Part shown: positions 7,751 to 17,678 of the stretch, in pieces
How positions within the stretch are numbered: the first letter of the stretch is position 1
Layout of the letters: the number at the start of each line of letters is the position of its first letter
Assembly: GCA_035515795.1 (NCBI GenBank)
Contig: DATJAY010000023.1
Span: 1 to 64,000 of the forward strand
DNA: 64,000 nucleotides
Direction of reading: 5' to 3'
Source of the DNA: Candidatus Acidiferrales bacterium
GTDB taxonomy: Bacteria; Bacteroidota; Ignavibacteria; Kryptoniales; JAKASW01
Program-made: the position numbers and the translations under genes
Notes under the pieces: generated by a model
Databases searched by the model: none
What the model saw: only the letters and a program-made list of their open reading frames with translations
Told to the model about the DNA's origin: nothing

Positions 7751-9268
7751 TCAATTGGACACCGGCGCTTTCTGAAGAAGCCACGCGAATAAATTTCGCG
7801 CCGCAATTCTGTTTTCAAAATCATCAGGGAGTTTTCTATTGTCCATGTATTCATTATAGAACCACGGGTCGCCCACCGCAAAGACAAATCCTTTTCCGAA
7901 TTTTGCCGACGCCATGATGACATCACTCTTATCGACAAGCTCCGCCTTTGCCTGCCCTGAAATACTCAAAGTGCTGATCTCTTTCAGAAAGATCTTTTTA
8001 ACGCCTTTGAATATTGGGCTTCCCGGGAAATCGACAAATGCGCCGTCGTCGTAATTCTTTCCCCCTACATGATTCCGGCTATCTTGATTAAAATGAATTC
8101 CGAAATGTTCGGCGAGTCTGTTAAGATTGGCAAACTCGCAGTTGCCGCTATCGTTCGCAAAGAGGACAAGAACCCCGCCGCGGCTCACCCAATTCACGAT
8201 CGCTTCGACAGATTTATCGTCGATGTAATTCGGGTGCGGACTTTCAAGAGGCGTATCGGGATCGACTATAATGTAAAGACCTAACTTGCTCAAGTCATTT
8301 TCCGTGGGGGCAGAATCGAGTTCCGTCAACTCTGCATCGAGCTGCGTCAGAATATCCCCAAGTTGAGAGTAACCCGTGTTCTCCGTATCTTCCCAGACGT
8401 AATGGAAGCGGCGCTCTTTCCCATCCTTATCCTTTTTCCATTCGTTGTTGAAATAATAATCGAGACCTATCTTTTTGCCCTCACCGACATTTACCATCGA
8501 AGTGTCCTGCTTCAAAAAGTTTTTCAGCGGAACCTCCAATTCTCTGATTCCGCTAACAACGAGAGCGGCAATCTGGATTGCGCCGTATTGTGTAAAATGC
8601 GTGTCGTCTTGTTTCCCCTCCGGCAAAAGCCGATATTTTCCGGGCGGTATCCAGAGAAAAATTTTCTCCGATCCATCGGGCCCGAGCCCGTCGAACAGCG
8701 TCTCATCTCTGGCTTGAAGATCGATCAGCGGAACGTTCTCGTCTCTCGCGATCTCTTTGACCACTGCCGGATAGTCCCCGTGAGTGTTGATGCATTTCCC
8801 ATTGTCATCGAACTTACGGCGATCAACCGGAGTGACCAAAATCGGAACGGCGCCTTTCTCCCTTGACTCCCGGACAAATTTCAGCAGATTCTGTTTGTAT
8901 GCCGTATGGGGCTCAGCGTACCGGGATGTGTCCTCTTTCTTCTCGTCATTATGACCAAACTGAATGAAAACGTAATCGCCGTTCTTTATCTGGTCCAGCA
9001 CCGATTGCCAGAGTCCCTGGTCTATGAAGCTTTTTGTGCTCCTCCCGTTCTTCGCATAATTCAAGACAGCGACCCTGTCGTCAAAGAACATCGGGATCAT
9101 TTGTCCCCAGCCTCTCTCCGGATTGTCGGCGAGGGGTTTATCGGCCATCGTCGAGTCTCCGATCAGAAAAACTCTCACTTCGGCGTCGCGGTACACGTTG
9201 CCGGAAAATCCCGCCGTCAACATTAGAAGAAATATCTGAAGCGTTCTCTTCATGTATGCATTTCTCAT
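7751..9268 (-). CDS. SGNH-hydrolase (rhamnogalacturonan acetylesterase-like) fused to a ThuA/DUF4350-like domain
   Basis: A 505-residue exported protein. After a signal peptide (about 6-24) comes an SGNH esterase: block I FLIGDSTMADKP (nucleophile Ser about 39), block III FGHNDEK, and a C-terminal DDTHFTQYGA carrying the Asp/His pair; this is the rhamnogalacturonan acetylesterase pattern. The second half (about 260-500) reads as a glutamine-amidotransferase-like or DUF4350-type fold (LGLYIIVDPDTPLE, SVEAIVNWVSRGGVLVLFAN, GKGFVFAVGDPWFYNEYMD). It should remove acetyl groups from pectin in the periplasm or outside the cell. An in-frame Met at 9253 is an alternative start. Confidence 0.8.
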   Translation of the reverse strand: MRNAYMKRTLQIFLLMLTAGFSGNVYRDAEVRVFLIGDSTMADKPLADNPERGWGQMIPMFFDDRVAVLNYAKNGRSTKSFIDQGLWQSVLDQIKNGDYVFIQFGHNDEKKEDTSRYAEPHTAYKQNLLKFVRESREKGAVPILVTPVDRRKFDDNGKCINTHGDYPAVVKEIARDENVPLIDLQARDETLFDGLGPDGSEKIFLWIPPGKYRLLPEGKQDDTHFTQYGAIQIAALVVSGIRELEVPLKNFLKQDTSMVNVGEGKKIGLDYYFNNEWKKDKDGKERRFHYVWEDTENTGYSQLGDILTQLDAELTELDSAPTENDLSKLGLYIIVDPDTPLESPHPNYIDDKSVEAIVNWVSRGGVLVLFANDSGNCEFANLNRLAEHFGIHFNQDSRNHVGGKNYDDGAFVDFPGSPIFKGVKKIFLKEISTLSISGQAKAELVDKSDVIMASAKFGKGFVFAVGDPWFYNEYMDNRKLPDDFENRIAARNLFAWLLQKAPVSN

Positions 9269-9292
9269 CTTGCTTGCACGACGCTGATAATC

Positions 9293-10291
9293 CTAGAAAG
9301 ACGCCACTAGAGAAAACCTGTTCACATTAGTAAATACATCCATCTTAGAAAAAGAATAATTAACTTCCCAAGCTGTCCCGCCGACTTGCACATTAAATCC
9401 GGCGCCAGCGGACCATGACTGGATATCACGATTCGTTTGGTAACCTCCTCTGAGCGCAAGCATGCCGAGAACTTTGTATTCCATACCGAGGTTGAATCTT
9501 TCGGAATAATTATTCGGATGAAGGAAGTCGGCAGCGAGCGTGAGTGCAGTTCCCTTGTCGTGGTTCTGATCCACGAAATCCATCAAATCGATTGCTCCGC
9601 CGACCGTGAACAATAACGGGAGTTGTTCGGCATATACTTCGCGTGTCACGTCGGACGCAAAATTCCGTATCGCCATTCCGAACCTAAAATCGTTGAAGGA
9701 TGTATAGTATTTCACGCCGATGTCAAAGGCCAGTTTTGCAGCGTCGTTCTTGACGGAAGTCCCGTCTACAAAATTGTTAACGCCGAGATTCTGTCCGGCG
9801 TATTTCACGGTGCCCCCAACCATGAACTGGCTGCTGATCGCTTTCGCATAACTTATGCCGAAAGAATATGCTCCTACGTTCGGTATCGGGCCTGTATCGA
9901 GGTACCCTTTCTGCACATCGATAGTGGTTCCGATAAGCGTTCCATAGTCGACGGAAAGGAGATTTACACCGACGACGCCGTAGTTTCCGATCTTCCAGGA
10001 GATCGCGCCAGCATAGTAATTGATGTCAGCGATCCACTGTGTAAAATTTACGGACGCGTTGTATGTGGTGTTCATCTCCGCCAATCCCGCGGGGTTGTAA
10101 AACATTGCATCGGCGCCGGTCCCGAATGCGGAATAAGCTTCTCCCATCCCGCTGGCTTCCGGAGAGACACTCACAAGGAGGAAATCCATCGTGCTCTGCC
10201 CAAGCTTGTTCAAGTTAACCTGCGCGCGCGTACCCACTGAAGTTGTCACCAGCAATGCAAGCACTATCTCAAAAACTCTTTTCGATCTCAT
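9293..10291 (-). CDS. PorV/PorQ-like outer-membrane protein
   Basis: A 332-residue protein with a signal peptide (ending about 23) and the start typical of the PorV/PorQ family: LGQSTMDFLLVSVSPEASGMGEAYSAFGTGADAMFYNPAGLA. This FadL-like barrel family works with T9SS by shuttling cargo, and many paralogues occur in this bacterial group. The gene begins 20 bp after the stop of the large secreted protein, and the TonB receptor precedes that, so the three form a transcription unit. The ribosome site GAAGGGAG is good. A cargo-specific role is inference. Confidence 0.82.
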   Translation of the reverse strand: MRSKRVFEIVLALLVTTSVGTRAQVNLNKLGQSTMDFLLVSVSPEASGMGEAYSAFGTGADAMFYNPAGLAEMNTTYNASVNFTQWIADINYYAGAISWKIGNYGVVGVNLLSVDYGTLIGTTIDVQKGYLDTGPIPNVGAYSFGISYAKAISSQFMVGGTVKYAGQNLGVNNFVDGTSVKNDAAKLAFDIGVKYYTSFNDFRFGMAIRNFASDVTREVYAEQLPLLFTVGGAIDLMDFVDQNHDKGTALTLAADFLHPNNYSERFNLGMEYKVLGMLALRGGYQTNRDIQSWSAGAGFNVQVGGTAWEVNYSFSKMDVFTNVNRFSLVASF

Positions 10292-10310
10292 CTAATAAAC
10301 TCCCTTCTGC

Positions 10311-12485
10311 CTACCTGACTATGATAAATTTCTGGAAAGACGTCTCACCATCGGGCTTTTGAAACACGGCGATATAAACACCGCTATAAGCTACTTGCTG
10401 GCTTGATGTCAGCAGGTTCCATTGCTCTGTGCCTGCATCAGCAATTTTCTGATTATGATTTATGGTGTACACCAGATCGCCATTTTCCGTATAAATCTTG
10501 ATCGTGCAGACAGATGGCAGATTGAAAAAAGCAATCGTTCCAAAAGGGGCCAAAACGGGATCTAACCTACCAGTCACCACCTGCAACGGATCTTTGACGT
10601 TGTAAGGATTCGGCACAATTCTAATTTTCGAAAGATCATTTTGTGCCGGGCCGGGTCGAGGTATGGAACGAGTGTTCGGATAGAGAGTCCTGCCGCTGTA
10701 GATAATTTTTCCTCTTGTCGTGGGATCTGCATTCGGATCGGTAATTCCTATTCTAGCTTTCGACTGTACATAATAGTATGCATTTGCTAAATACATCGCA
10801 GTCGAATCTATAAAGAAATGAGACACTCCAACGTCGGTGGAGTCAGAATCATAGACCTGAACATACGCAACCGTGTCGAAGGCTGATATTCTACGCATGA
10901 TTCTGTAGCCCGCGAAATTTGGCATACTCTCCGCCTGGGGATCGGACCACATTATCGAATCAGCGTGACTTGTATAACTGATGCTGACAGCCTGCGGAGG
11001 AGGAGGAGCTTGCGGAATCTGGTAGCCATGATCATAATTCCATTTTGCTCTAGATGCGCTTAACATTACGGAGTCTATTCCCATGCTTATCCATCTATCC
11101 TTGCTTTTATCAAACTCGGTCGCACCGGTAGGAAACTGGAACGTCGGAGGAAGCCATCCGGTATTCGGATCGGGCATATTCGGCGGATCCTGAAGTGTCC
11201 GATGAAGCCATTCATCGCCGACTTCCTTTCCTTTGTCAAATCCGATTCCTGTGAAGCCGCTTGCTATGACGATATGGATTTTCTGCCCGGGGTAAAATGT
11301 ATACGGACCGAAACTGCAAGTCCTGTAGGAAACACCTCCACGCTCGGCCGATGGAAAGAAGAAAGGACTAGAGATTCCAATTTCGTCCGGATTTTCACAA
11401 TGGTGACTACCGGCAATTTCGCCGGTCATTGGATCCATATCCGAAAACGCTCCCCTGACAGCGAAGAAATTCTTGTTCCCATATTGATCGTCCGAAGAGA
11501 CGTATGGCAGCACGTTTGAGACTCCCGAATAAGTTACTGCCGGCTCCGAAGCATCGTCCTGGTCACCGGACGGATTAGTGCTGTCGTAAGGTTGAGACGC
11601 GTGGAGGATTGCATAGTATGTCATGTTCGGCGCAATCAATCTTCCATTCGACGAACCTACGGGTGCGCCCATATTGTCGCCAGGTTTAGCGGGATCATCA
11701 GCGCTGTATTCAAAGAAAACTCGAAGTGAATCTCCGGGCCTTCCTCCGTAATAGTGCTGCCAGCTGATCGTGGGATCATACGTCTCGTTTGTTAACGGCG
11801 CCGGATCATTCCCGTTTGAGAAAATTGCATTCGCGGCTGTCTCCTGCAAGTTTATGTACAGGCTGTCCAGCGTATCCTGCAACACGTTTGTAAAAATGAA
11901 ATCACCTACTGCGTAGTCATTATTATAGCTCTGCGACCATACAAGCACTTTGCGATCGACTGTAACGCCAAACACGCTTGAGTCTACGACATCCGCGATT
12001 TCATCCGCTGTGGTATTTGTAAATCCGGAGTACGATGGATTATAAGTGCCGAAACCGGCTACAGGGACACTTCCACCGTTTATAGTTTGTGATGGATAAT
12101 TGTACCTCAAATAATTCGTTAGGGAACCAATAATCCGGCCGTTTTGCAGGTAAGTATTTATGTAGCTGTAGACCGCGGGAATTTCGACAGTGTCTATCGT
12201 GACTTTATTGCGCACAAAAGTATGGTGCCAGTGCGGGACGGCCAAAACAATTCCCGCTCCTGTAAAAGCCTGAGGATACTGTCCCCTGTCGGCCATGATG
12301 CCGTAATCGTTTGGGAAAAAACTGGTCGAGGGATCAATGTTCACGTTCATCGGACCACCATTACCGGGCATCCCGAACCAAAGATGGCCTAGCCTGATAG
12401 TTGTTGTCGGAGACTGAGCCCAAACAATGCCGCAAGAACTCATCAATATCAGCGATATGAGAAAATTAAATCCTTTACTTATCAT
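10311..12485 (-). CDS. Large secreted protein with T9SS-type C-terminal domain
   Basis: A 724-residue exported protein (signal peptide to about 24, IVWAQ). The main part is beta-rich, Asp/Asn-, Tyr- and Pro-rich, with a possible fibronectin-type region near 520-600. The C-terminus (from about 620, KIRIVPNPYNVKDPL, ending FQKFIIVR) matches the T9SS sorting-domain pattern: an NPYN-type start, a strand describing an axis (VCTIKIYTENGDLVYTI) and a final hydrophobic strand. It lies between a TonB receptor and a PorV-like protein. No enzymatic motif was seen; it may be the surface-bound partner of the receptor, analogous to SusD, but this is inference. Confidence 0.7.
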   Translation of the reverse strand: MISKGFNFLISLILMSSCGIVWAQSPTTTIRLGHLWFGMPGNGGPMNVNIDPSTSFFPNDYGIMADRGQYPQAFTGAGIVLAVPHWHHTFVRNKVTIDTVEIPAVYSYINTYLQNGRIIGSLTNYLRYNYPSQTINGGSVPVAGFGTYNPSYSGFTNTTADEIADVVDSSVFGVTVDRKVLVWSQSYNNDYAVGDFIFTNVLQDTLDSLYINLQETAANAIFSNGNDPAPLTNETYDPTISWQHYYGGRPGDSLRVFFEYSADDPAKPGDNMGAPVGSSNGRLIAPNMTYYAILHASQPYDSTNPSGDQDDASEPAVTYSGVSNVLPYVSSDDQYGNKNFFAVRGAFSDMDPMTGEIAGSHHCENPDEIGISSPFFFPSAERGGVSYRTCSFGPYTFYPGQKIHIVIASGFTGIGFDKGKEVGDEWLHRTLQDPPNMPDPNTGWLPPTFQFPTGATEFDKSKDRWISMGIDSVMLSASRAKWNYDHGYQIPQAPPPPQAVSISYTSHADSIMWSDPQAESMPNFAGYRIMRRISAFDTVAYVQVYDSDSTDVGVSHFFIDSTAMYLANAYYYVQSKARIGITDPNADPTTRGKIIYSGRTLYPNTRSIPRPGPAQNDLSKIRIVPNPYNVKDPLQVVTGRLDPVLAPFGTIAFFNLPSVCTIKIYTENGDLVYTINHNQKIADAGTEQWNLLTSSQQVAYSGVYIAVFQKPDGETSFQKFIIVR

Positions 12486-12527
12486 GACCTATTCCCTTCT
12501 TGAGGTTTTTTTCTATGTTCCATGGTC

Positions 12528-15500
12528 TTAGAAGTCTATTTTCACTCCGAACCATATGTCTCTCGGTTGACCGTACATGAACAGGTCGGCGAACGCGGGA
12601 TTATGTATGTAAGGCTTGCTGGGGGAATTCAAGTCGCCGACTTTGTCATTGCCGGGAATATACCAACCGGGATTTTCAAGACGTAGGTTATCAAAGAGAG
12701 AAGAATTGTATATGGGCAAACGCAGTGTAGCCAGATACTCTGTTTCATCAGTGGCGCTCAAGAATGCGTAAGGCGGAGTTGAGTTTGATATTGCTCCGGT
12801 TCCGCCATAAGCCTGTTGATTGTATAATGCGGTCTCTTCACCCAACAGACTTATTTTCGTATTAAATACATTTGTTACATCCACAAAGAACGATGCCGCC
12901 AGCCCGGCGATCTTGAATTGTTTCTCGAGTCGCGCATCGATCCTGAAAAATCCTGGCCATTGCAGATATATGTTCCTGAGCTGAGGATCGGAGACAGTTC
13001 CCGTAAATAATGGAAAGTATTCCCCGTTCTTCCATGTGCCGAAAATGGTCAACGCCCAATTGCCAAGCAGGTCAAGCCCCGCGGGCTGCGGTCCCCAATT
13101 CTGCGGAGACCTCAGAATCAAGTCCCCGTTCAGTTGTGGGGCAGCAAAAGTGGGTTGTTCATTGCCGATATACAGGCTAGCTCCGGTGGTATCCGGGATC
13201 TCGTTTATTTTCTGGTACCCGGTGAGTCCCGTCTTTCTAAATTCATAATTGAAATTTATCCATCCGTTTATCCATGAGTTATCGCGTTTGGATAATTCCA
13301 CTTCGACACCCTGTATATTCTGATACTCATTGCCGAGGTAGCTATTGTATGTGACTCCATTACTGGCTGCATTATATGTCACCCTTCCCGGCTTTCCTGT
13401 GACATCCTTATAGTAACCGGACACGCGAAGCATCACACCTCCGATGGGGTTGTATTCCACGCCAGTTTCATATTGGATTGTCCGCGGAGGCTCCATGTTA
13501 GGGTTGGACATCATATACAAGCCTTGTTTCGTGTATCTATATTGGAAATCATACATCGAATAATATGGCGGGCTGGATCGAAAGTGACCGTAATTAAAAT
13601 AGAACTTGGAGTTCTCCGTTATCGGAAACGAAAGACCGACACGAGGGCTGATGGCATAAAAGTTTTGTATAGGCTGCAAAAACCCAGGTTCCACAGCATT
13701 CAGACTATCCCACTTATGCCATATCTGCGATTGGCCAGTTGCCAAATATTGATAGAGCCCTGTAGTGTCTTGCGGTAAAAATATTGTGGAGTATGCGAAG
13801 GCACTGTCGGAGCTCGGCCAGAGTCCGCCTCCTCCGTAGTAGTAGTCGAAACGAATGCCAAGATTCGCGACTATTCCTTCATAGTTTATCTGGTCCTGCA
13901 AATAAAGACCGGTCTGACTCGGCTTTTCATGATAGTTGAACTCGTAAGTATTGTAGGCATTGTTGTTCCATGTCTCATAAAAATTGTGATTCAAATCGAA
14001 TTCATTATATTCGATACCTCCCTTCACGAAATTATGTTCACCTATCTGAGAAGAAAAGTCTCCCTTCGCCGTATATGAGTACGATTTTGAGTTGTCGTGC
14101 AGATCGCCTTCCTTGCTTCTGAATCTAAATAATGAAACCCATGGTGTGCTGGGCGGATCGTCATAGGATGCAAAAGTGAATGTGTCTGTCGGAGAATAGA
14201 CCCTATGATTTGGAGCAAACTGCAATTTCCCGTAGGGCGACTCATCGAGATTAAATGGGCCAATTTCCGTGATCAGAGAGGTGTTCCTATTGTCTCCTGT
14301 CGGAGAATTATCCGATATCTCCGACCTGTTCAGAGTAATCTCATAAAAAGTCGTCGGACTCAACAGATGATTGAACGTCAAACCGGTTACGAGAGTTGTT
14401 TGATCGAGAATCGGGAAATATGCCTGGTCATACAGATAATTGTAACCGTCTCCAATTATGCTTGTGTTGCTGTAGATCCACTGGAGGTTATCCTGTTGCA
14501 TGAAACCTCCTCTGTTGGAAACATCAGGGAGATCTCCATTAGGAGGCCGAATCGGACTCACGCCGATTTCTCTCTTCCAGAGTCCGTTGAGGGTCAGCGA
14601 CATAGCGGCAGACGGCATTGCCTTGACTGACAGCATGGTTACCGAGGTGAAATCGTTATCGAGAGTAACAGGTTCCATGTAGTTCGTGTTCTTCGTATTG
14701 TTAGAGATGTAGAAAGTAGCATCACCTAGTGCCTTCCCGATAAGGGGGACCGGTCCACCGAAACCTCCGTCAAGATTGTAATCGCTGCCACCTTCTTTGT
14801 TTGCATGGTTGAGAAATGCGCTGCGAGTGCTGGTCAGCAGCGTTTCGGCCTGAGTGATTGTCATGTTTCCAAGTATGGTCGGATCCGACTGCATTTGTTT
14901 ATTCAACCCGTTATAATCCGGGACGGTTGTGGTCATCCAGGCCATCAGCATATACATTTCAAGCGGAGTCACCTGTTGACTCAGCGGTTTTCCCTTGTTA
15001 TAGGCGGAGGCTGCCGAGTCCCAACCGGGAACGAAAAGCAACTGGCTGGTGGTATCTGGATGAAATGCCACACTCGGATCCAAGTAAGGGCCGAGTATGG
15101 AATTATGAGGATCATACAGCGAATTTCCGAATCTCCGCATGTGGGATTGATCTCTTGAGACAGTCAGTGTACCATGATATGCGCTGGCAGTTCCGGTTTT
15201 CGTGGTAAAGTTGACCAAACCCGATCTGAAATTTCCATACTCCGCATTGTAGCCGCCGGACAATACGGACACCTGGTCAATCGAGCTTAGCGGAAGGTTC
15301 GTCTCGGAATTTCCCACCGCGGGGTTGTCGTAGGCAAGCCCATTCACCATGGTACCGACTTCGTCGGCCGTGCCTCCCCGGATAGTCAAGTAACCGTTCA
15401 CGTCGACAGAAATACCGGGAAGCTTTTCAAGGAATTGGTTGATCTCTCTTATACCGGAAGTATTAAGAATTTCCGCGTTCGTGACAACCATTTGCGTCCC

Positions 15501-15905
15501 CGAGACCTCTTTGTGCAGCTCGTTTCTCTCTGCAGTGATCACAACTTCCCCAGTTTTGATTTCTGCAGATTCCAGCGCGAAATCTTCCGTGGCAACTCTC
15601 TCAATAGCGACAACTACCCCCTTCACAACCACGGGGGTGTAGCCGATCATAGACGCCCTGAGATCGTAGGTACCAGCAGGCACATTCACAATGAAGTATT
15701 TGCCGTTGATGTCCGAAGTTGCTCCCAAACTCGTTCCGACGACAAAAACGTTTACGCCCGGCAACGTTTCTCCGGTCTTAGCGTCTTTCACCGTCCCCTG
15801 AATTTTGCTTCTCGATTGTGAATAAGAAATCGAAGCGAAAGCAAAAACTATGATCGCGAATGGCAATCCCAGCTTCAAGATTCTATGCAACATTCTCAAT
15901 CTCAT
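12528..15905 (-). CDS. TonB-dependent outer-membrane receptor
   Basis: A 1125-residue receptor. Domain order: signal peptide (to about 30), carboxypeptidase-regulatory-like beta-sandwich (about 32-115, SKIQGTVKDAKTGETLPGVNVFV), TonB plug (about 130-245, with INQFLEKLPGISVDVNGYLTIRGG split by eye and SVLSGGYNAEYGNFRSG) and a long barrel ending in Phe (GVKIDF). It heads a unit with the T9SS-type secreted protein and the PorV-like gene. No SusD partner is present. Substrate is unknown; the neighbourhood suggests an oligosaccharide. The ribosome site AGGAG is clear. Upstream is a long imperfect inverted repeat likely to bind a regulator. Confidence 0.9.
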   Translation of the reverse strand: MRLRMLHRILKLGLPFAIIVFAFASISYSQSRSKIQGTVKDAKTGETLPGVNVFVVGTSLGATSDINGKYFIVNVPAGTYDLRASMIGYTPVVVKGVVVAIERVATEDFALESAEIKTGEVVITAERNELHKEVSGTQMVVTNAEILNTSGIREINQFLEKLPGISVDVNGYLTIRGGTADEVGTMVNGLAYDNPAVGNSETNLPLSSIDQVSVLSGGYNAEYGNFRSGLVNFTTKTGTASAYHGTLTVSRDQSHMRRFGNSLYDPHNSILGPYLDPSVAFHPDTTSQLLFVPGWDSAASAYNKGKPLSQQVTPLEMYMLMAWMTTTVPDYNGLNKQMQSDPTILGNMTITQAETLLTSTRSAFLNHANKEGGSDYNLDGGFGGPVPLIGKALGDATFYISNNTKNTNYMEPVTLDNDFTSVTMLSVKAMPSAAMSLTLNGLWKREIGVSPIRPPNGDLPDVSNRGGFMQQDNLQWIYSNTSIIGDGYNYLYDQAYFPILDQTTLVTGLTFNHLLSPTTFYEITLNRSEISDNSPTGDNRNTSLITEIGPFNLDESPYGKLQFAPNHRVYSPTDTFTFASYDDPPSTPWVSLFRFRSKEGDLHDNSKSYSYTAKGDFSSQIGEHNFVKGGIEYNEFDLNHNFYETWNNNAYNTYEFNYHEKPSQTGLYLQDQINYEGIVANLGIRFDYYYGGGGLWPSSDSAFAYSTIFLPQDTTGLYQYLATGQSQIWHKWDSLNAVEPGFLQPIQNFYAISPRVGLSFPITENSKFYFNYGHFRSSPPYYSMYDFQYRYTKQGLYMMSNPNMEPPRTIQYETGVEYNPIGGVMLRVSGYYKDVTGKPGRVTYNAASNGVTYNSYLGNEYQNIQGVEVELSKRDNSWINGWINFNYEFRKTGLTGYQKINEIPDTTGASLYIGNEQPTFAAPQLNGDLILRSPQNWGPQPAGLDLLGNWALTIFGTWKNGEYFPLFTGTVSDPQLRNIYLQWPGFFRIDARLEKQFKIAGLAASFFVDVTNVFNTKISLLGEETALYNQQAYGGTGAISNSTPPYAFLSATDETEYLATLRLPIYNSSLFDNLRLENPGWYIPGNDKVGDLNSPSKPYIHNPAFADLFMYGQPRDIWFGVKIDF

Positions 15906-16099
15906 AATTAGCTCCTAAATGTTTTTGAACGTCATGGTACACGGGTATTTGTTCACCTTCATGCGGACGAGGACATTCCACCTTTCAACAACTGCAAGAT
16001 ACATTAGACGATACGGCGGCGAGAACTACCATAGTGGAACAGAACCTGACACTGCAGACGATGTAGCAATTATCCAACTCGAAGCCTTTCCTTAATCAA

Positions 16100-16145
16100 A
16101 CCGGGTTAAAAGTGAACGTTTAAGTTAACGGTTACTTTAACCGGT
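16100..16145. promoter_or_regulatory. Long imperfect inverted repeat, putative operator of the TonB triad
   Basis: The left arm (16100-16120, starting ACCGGGTTAAAAGTG) and right arm (16127-16145, ending TACTTTAACCGGT) are near-complementary over about 20 bases with a 6-base centre. It sits at the downstream edge of a promoter-like element. The core CGGTTACTTTAACC recurs in looser form upstream of lacI at 5420-5432, pointing to a shared regulator. Confidence 0.45.
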
Positions 16146-16148
16146 CAT

Positions 16149-16177
16149 AATATGTGTAATATAATTTTGAATGTCAA
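16149..16177 (-). promoter_or_regulatory. Promoter-like element of the TonB triad
   Basis: TTGACA (16172-16177) is perfect; the -10 is ambiguous, CATATT at 17-base spacing or TATTAT at 19. The inverted repeat at 16100-16145 begins just downstream, as expected for a regulated promoter. Confidence 0.45.
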
Positions 16178-16279
16178 GGATTTTCTATTTATCTGCTAAG
16201 GATGGACAAAAAATGCGCCTTTGACGCAAAGCGTGCTGCTTCCATGCCGGAAATCACCGCTTTAGTGAAATCCGCGAAC

Positions 16280-16307
16280 GCAGGACGGGATTCCCTCCCC
16301 GTCCTGC
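16280..16307 (-). terminator. GC-rich stem-loop after xylA
   Basis: Ten-base perfect arms (GCAGGACGGG/CCCGTCCTGC) with an 8-base loop, 37 bp after the xylA stop. No U-run follows on the coding strand. It may be a terminator or mRNA-stabilising structure. Confidence 0.45.
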
Positions 16308-16343
16308 AGAATCTTCTATTGAGGTCTTTGATTAGAAATGCTT

Positions 16344-17678
16344 TCAGACATAATTAGCGATGATCGCCTCTAACAGTTCTTGCTTTCCGCTGAGTTGTTT
16401 CGGCTCGCCGCCCTTCTCTGCTAGTTTTCTTAAATCGTCCAGAGCAAGCTTCCCCTTTTCGAATTCCGCACCCGCACCACTGTCGAAAGAGGAATATCTT
16501 TTCCGCCTGAACTCAAGGTAATCCGACTCCTTAAGAATTTTGTCGGCAATAATTAATGCTTTTGCAAATGTGTCCATGCCGGAAACATGCGCGATGAAAA
16601 TGTCTTCAGGATCAGTTGAACTTCTTCTGGTTTTGGCGTCGAAATTTATTCCGCCGGCAGTGAATCCTCCAGCCTGCAAAATCACAAGCATGGCCTCGAC
16701 CACCTCATGCACGTTGACGGGAAATTGGTCGGTGTCCCATCCATTTTGATAATCGCCCCGGTTTGCATCTATACTTCCAAGCAGGCCGGCATCGGCGGCA
16801 GCTTGAAGCTCGTGCTGGAAAGTATGTCCCGCGAGCGTGGCATGGTTCACCTCGATGTTGAGCTTGAAATCATTTTCGAGCCCATGCTTGTGAATAAAAC
16901 CTATGACGGTCTCGGCATCGAAATCGTACTGGTGTTTCGTAGGTTCCATTGGCTTCGGCTCGATAAGAAATGTTCCTTTGAAGCCTTTACTCCTCGCGTA
17001 ATCTCGCGCCATCTTAAGAAACATCCCAAGGTGTTCTTTTTCTCTCTTCATGTCCGTATTGAGAAGAGAAAAATATCCTTCGCGGCCGCCCCAGAACACA
17101 TAGTTTGCTCCGCCCAGCTCGATCGTGGCGTCCAGAGTCCGCTTGACTTGTGTGCCGGCATAAGCGATCACATTAAAATCGGGATTCGTCGCTGCACCGT
17201 TCATATAACGAGGGTTACTGAAAAGGTTCGACGTTCCCCAGAGAAGTTTCACCCCTGAGGCGGCCTGTTTTTCTTTCGCATAATCGACCATGGCTCGAAT
17301 TCTACTGTCCGATTCTCCAATCGTCGCGCCTTCGTCGACGATATCAAAATCATGGAAGCAATAAAACGGAGTACCAATCTTTGTCATAAACTCAAATGCG
17401 GCATCCATCTTGGCTTTAGCTCTCTTTATTGAATCGTCGGACTCGTTCCATTTGAAATCCTTTGTACCAGGGCCGAACGGATCGTTTCCGGTATTGCAGA
17501 AGGAGTGCCAGTATGCGGTCGAAAATCTCAAATGATCTTGGAGTCTCTTTCCGGCAACCACCTTGTCAGGATCGTACCACTTAAAAGCAAGAGGATTTTT
17601 AGACGACTGCCCCTCATACTTTACCTGGTTAATACCGGGGAAGTATTCTATCTGGCCTAAAGTTAAGTTAATCTTCAT
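16344..17678 (-). CDS. xylA: Xylose isomerase
   Basis: A 444-residue class II xylose isomerase (usual length about 440). Family landmarks are FCFHDFD-type [13 protein letters not shown] (about 103-114), [19 protein letters not shown] (about 192-210), the metal-binding [14 protein letters not shown] and the [19 protein letters not shown] region. It converts D-xylose to D-xylulose in the cytoplasm. Its start overlaps the end of xylB by 11 bp, so translation is likely coupled. It is the last gene of the xylBA unit. Confidence 0.96.
   Translation of the reverse strand: MKINLTLGQIEYFPGINQVKYEGQSSKNPLAFKWYDPDKVVAGKRLQDHLRFSTAYWHSFCNTGNDPFGPGTKDFKWNESDDSIKRAKAKMDAAFEFMTKIGTPFYCFHDFDIVDEGATIGESDSRIRAMVDYAKEKQAASGVKLLWGTSNLFSNPRYMNGAATNPDFNVIAYAGTQVKRTLDATIELGGANYVFWGGREGYFSLLNTDMKREKEHLGMFLKMARDYARSKGFKGTFLIEPKPMEPTKHQYDFDAETVIGFIHKHGLENDFKLNIEVNHATLAGHTFQHELQAAADAGLLGSIDANRGDYQNGWDTDQFPVNVHEVVEAMLVILQAGGFTAGGINFDAKTRRSSTDPEDIFIAHVSGMDTFAKALIIADKILKESDYLEFRRKRYSSFDSGAGAEFEKGKLALDDLRKLAEKGGEPKQLSGKQELLEAIIANYV

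Larger units (their letters stand above)
15906..16343 (-). other. Intergenic region between xylA and the TonB receptor gene
   Basis: A 438-bp stretch without a gene. It carries a stem-loop after xylA (16280-16307), a promoter-like element (about 16149-16177) and a 46-bp imperfect inverted repeat (16100-16145). The remaining roughly 190 bp before the receptor is a leader in which I see no recognisable riboswitch. Confidence 0.5.
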
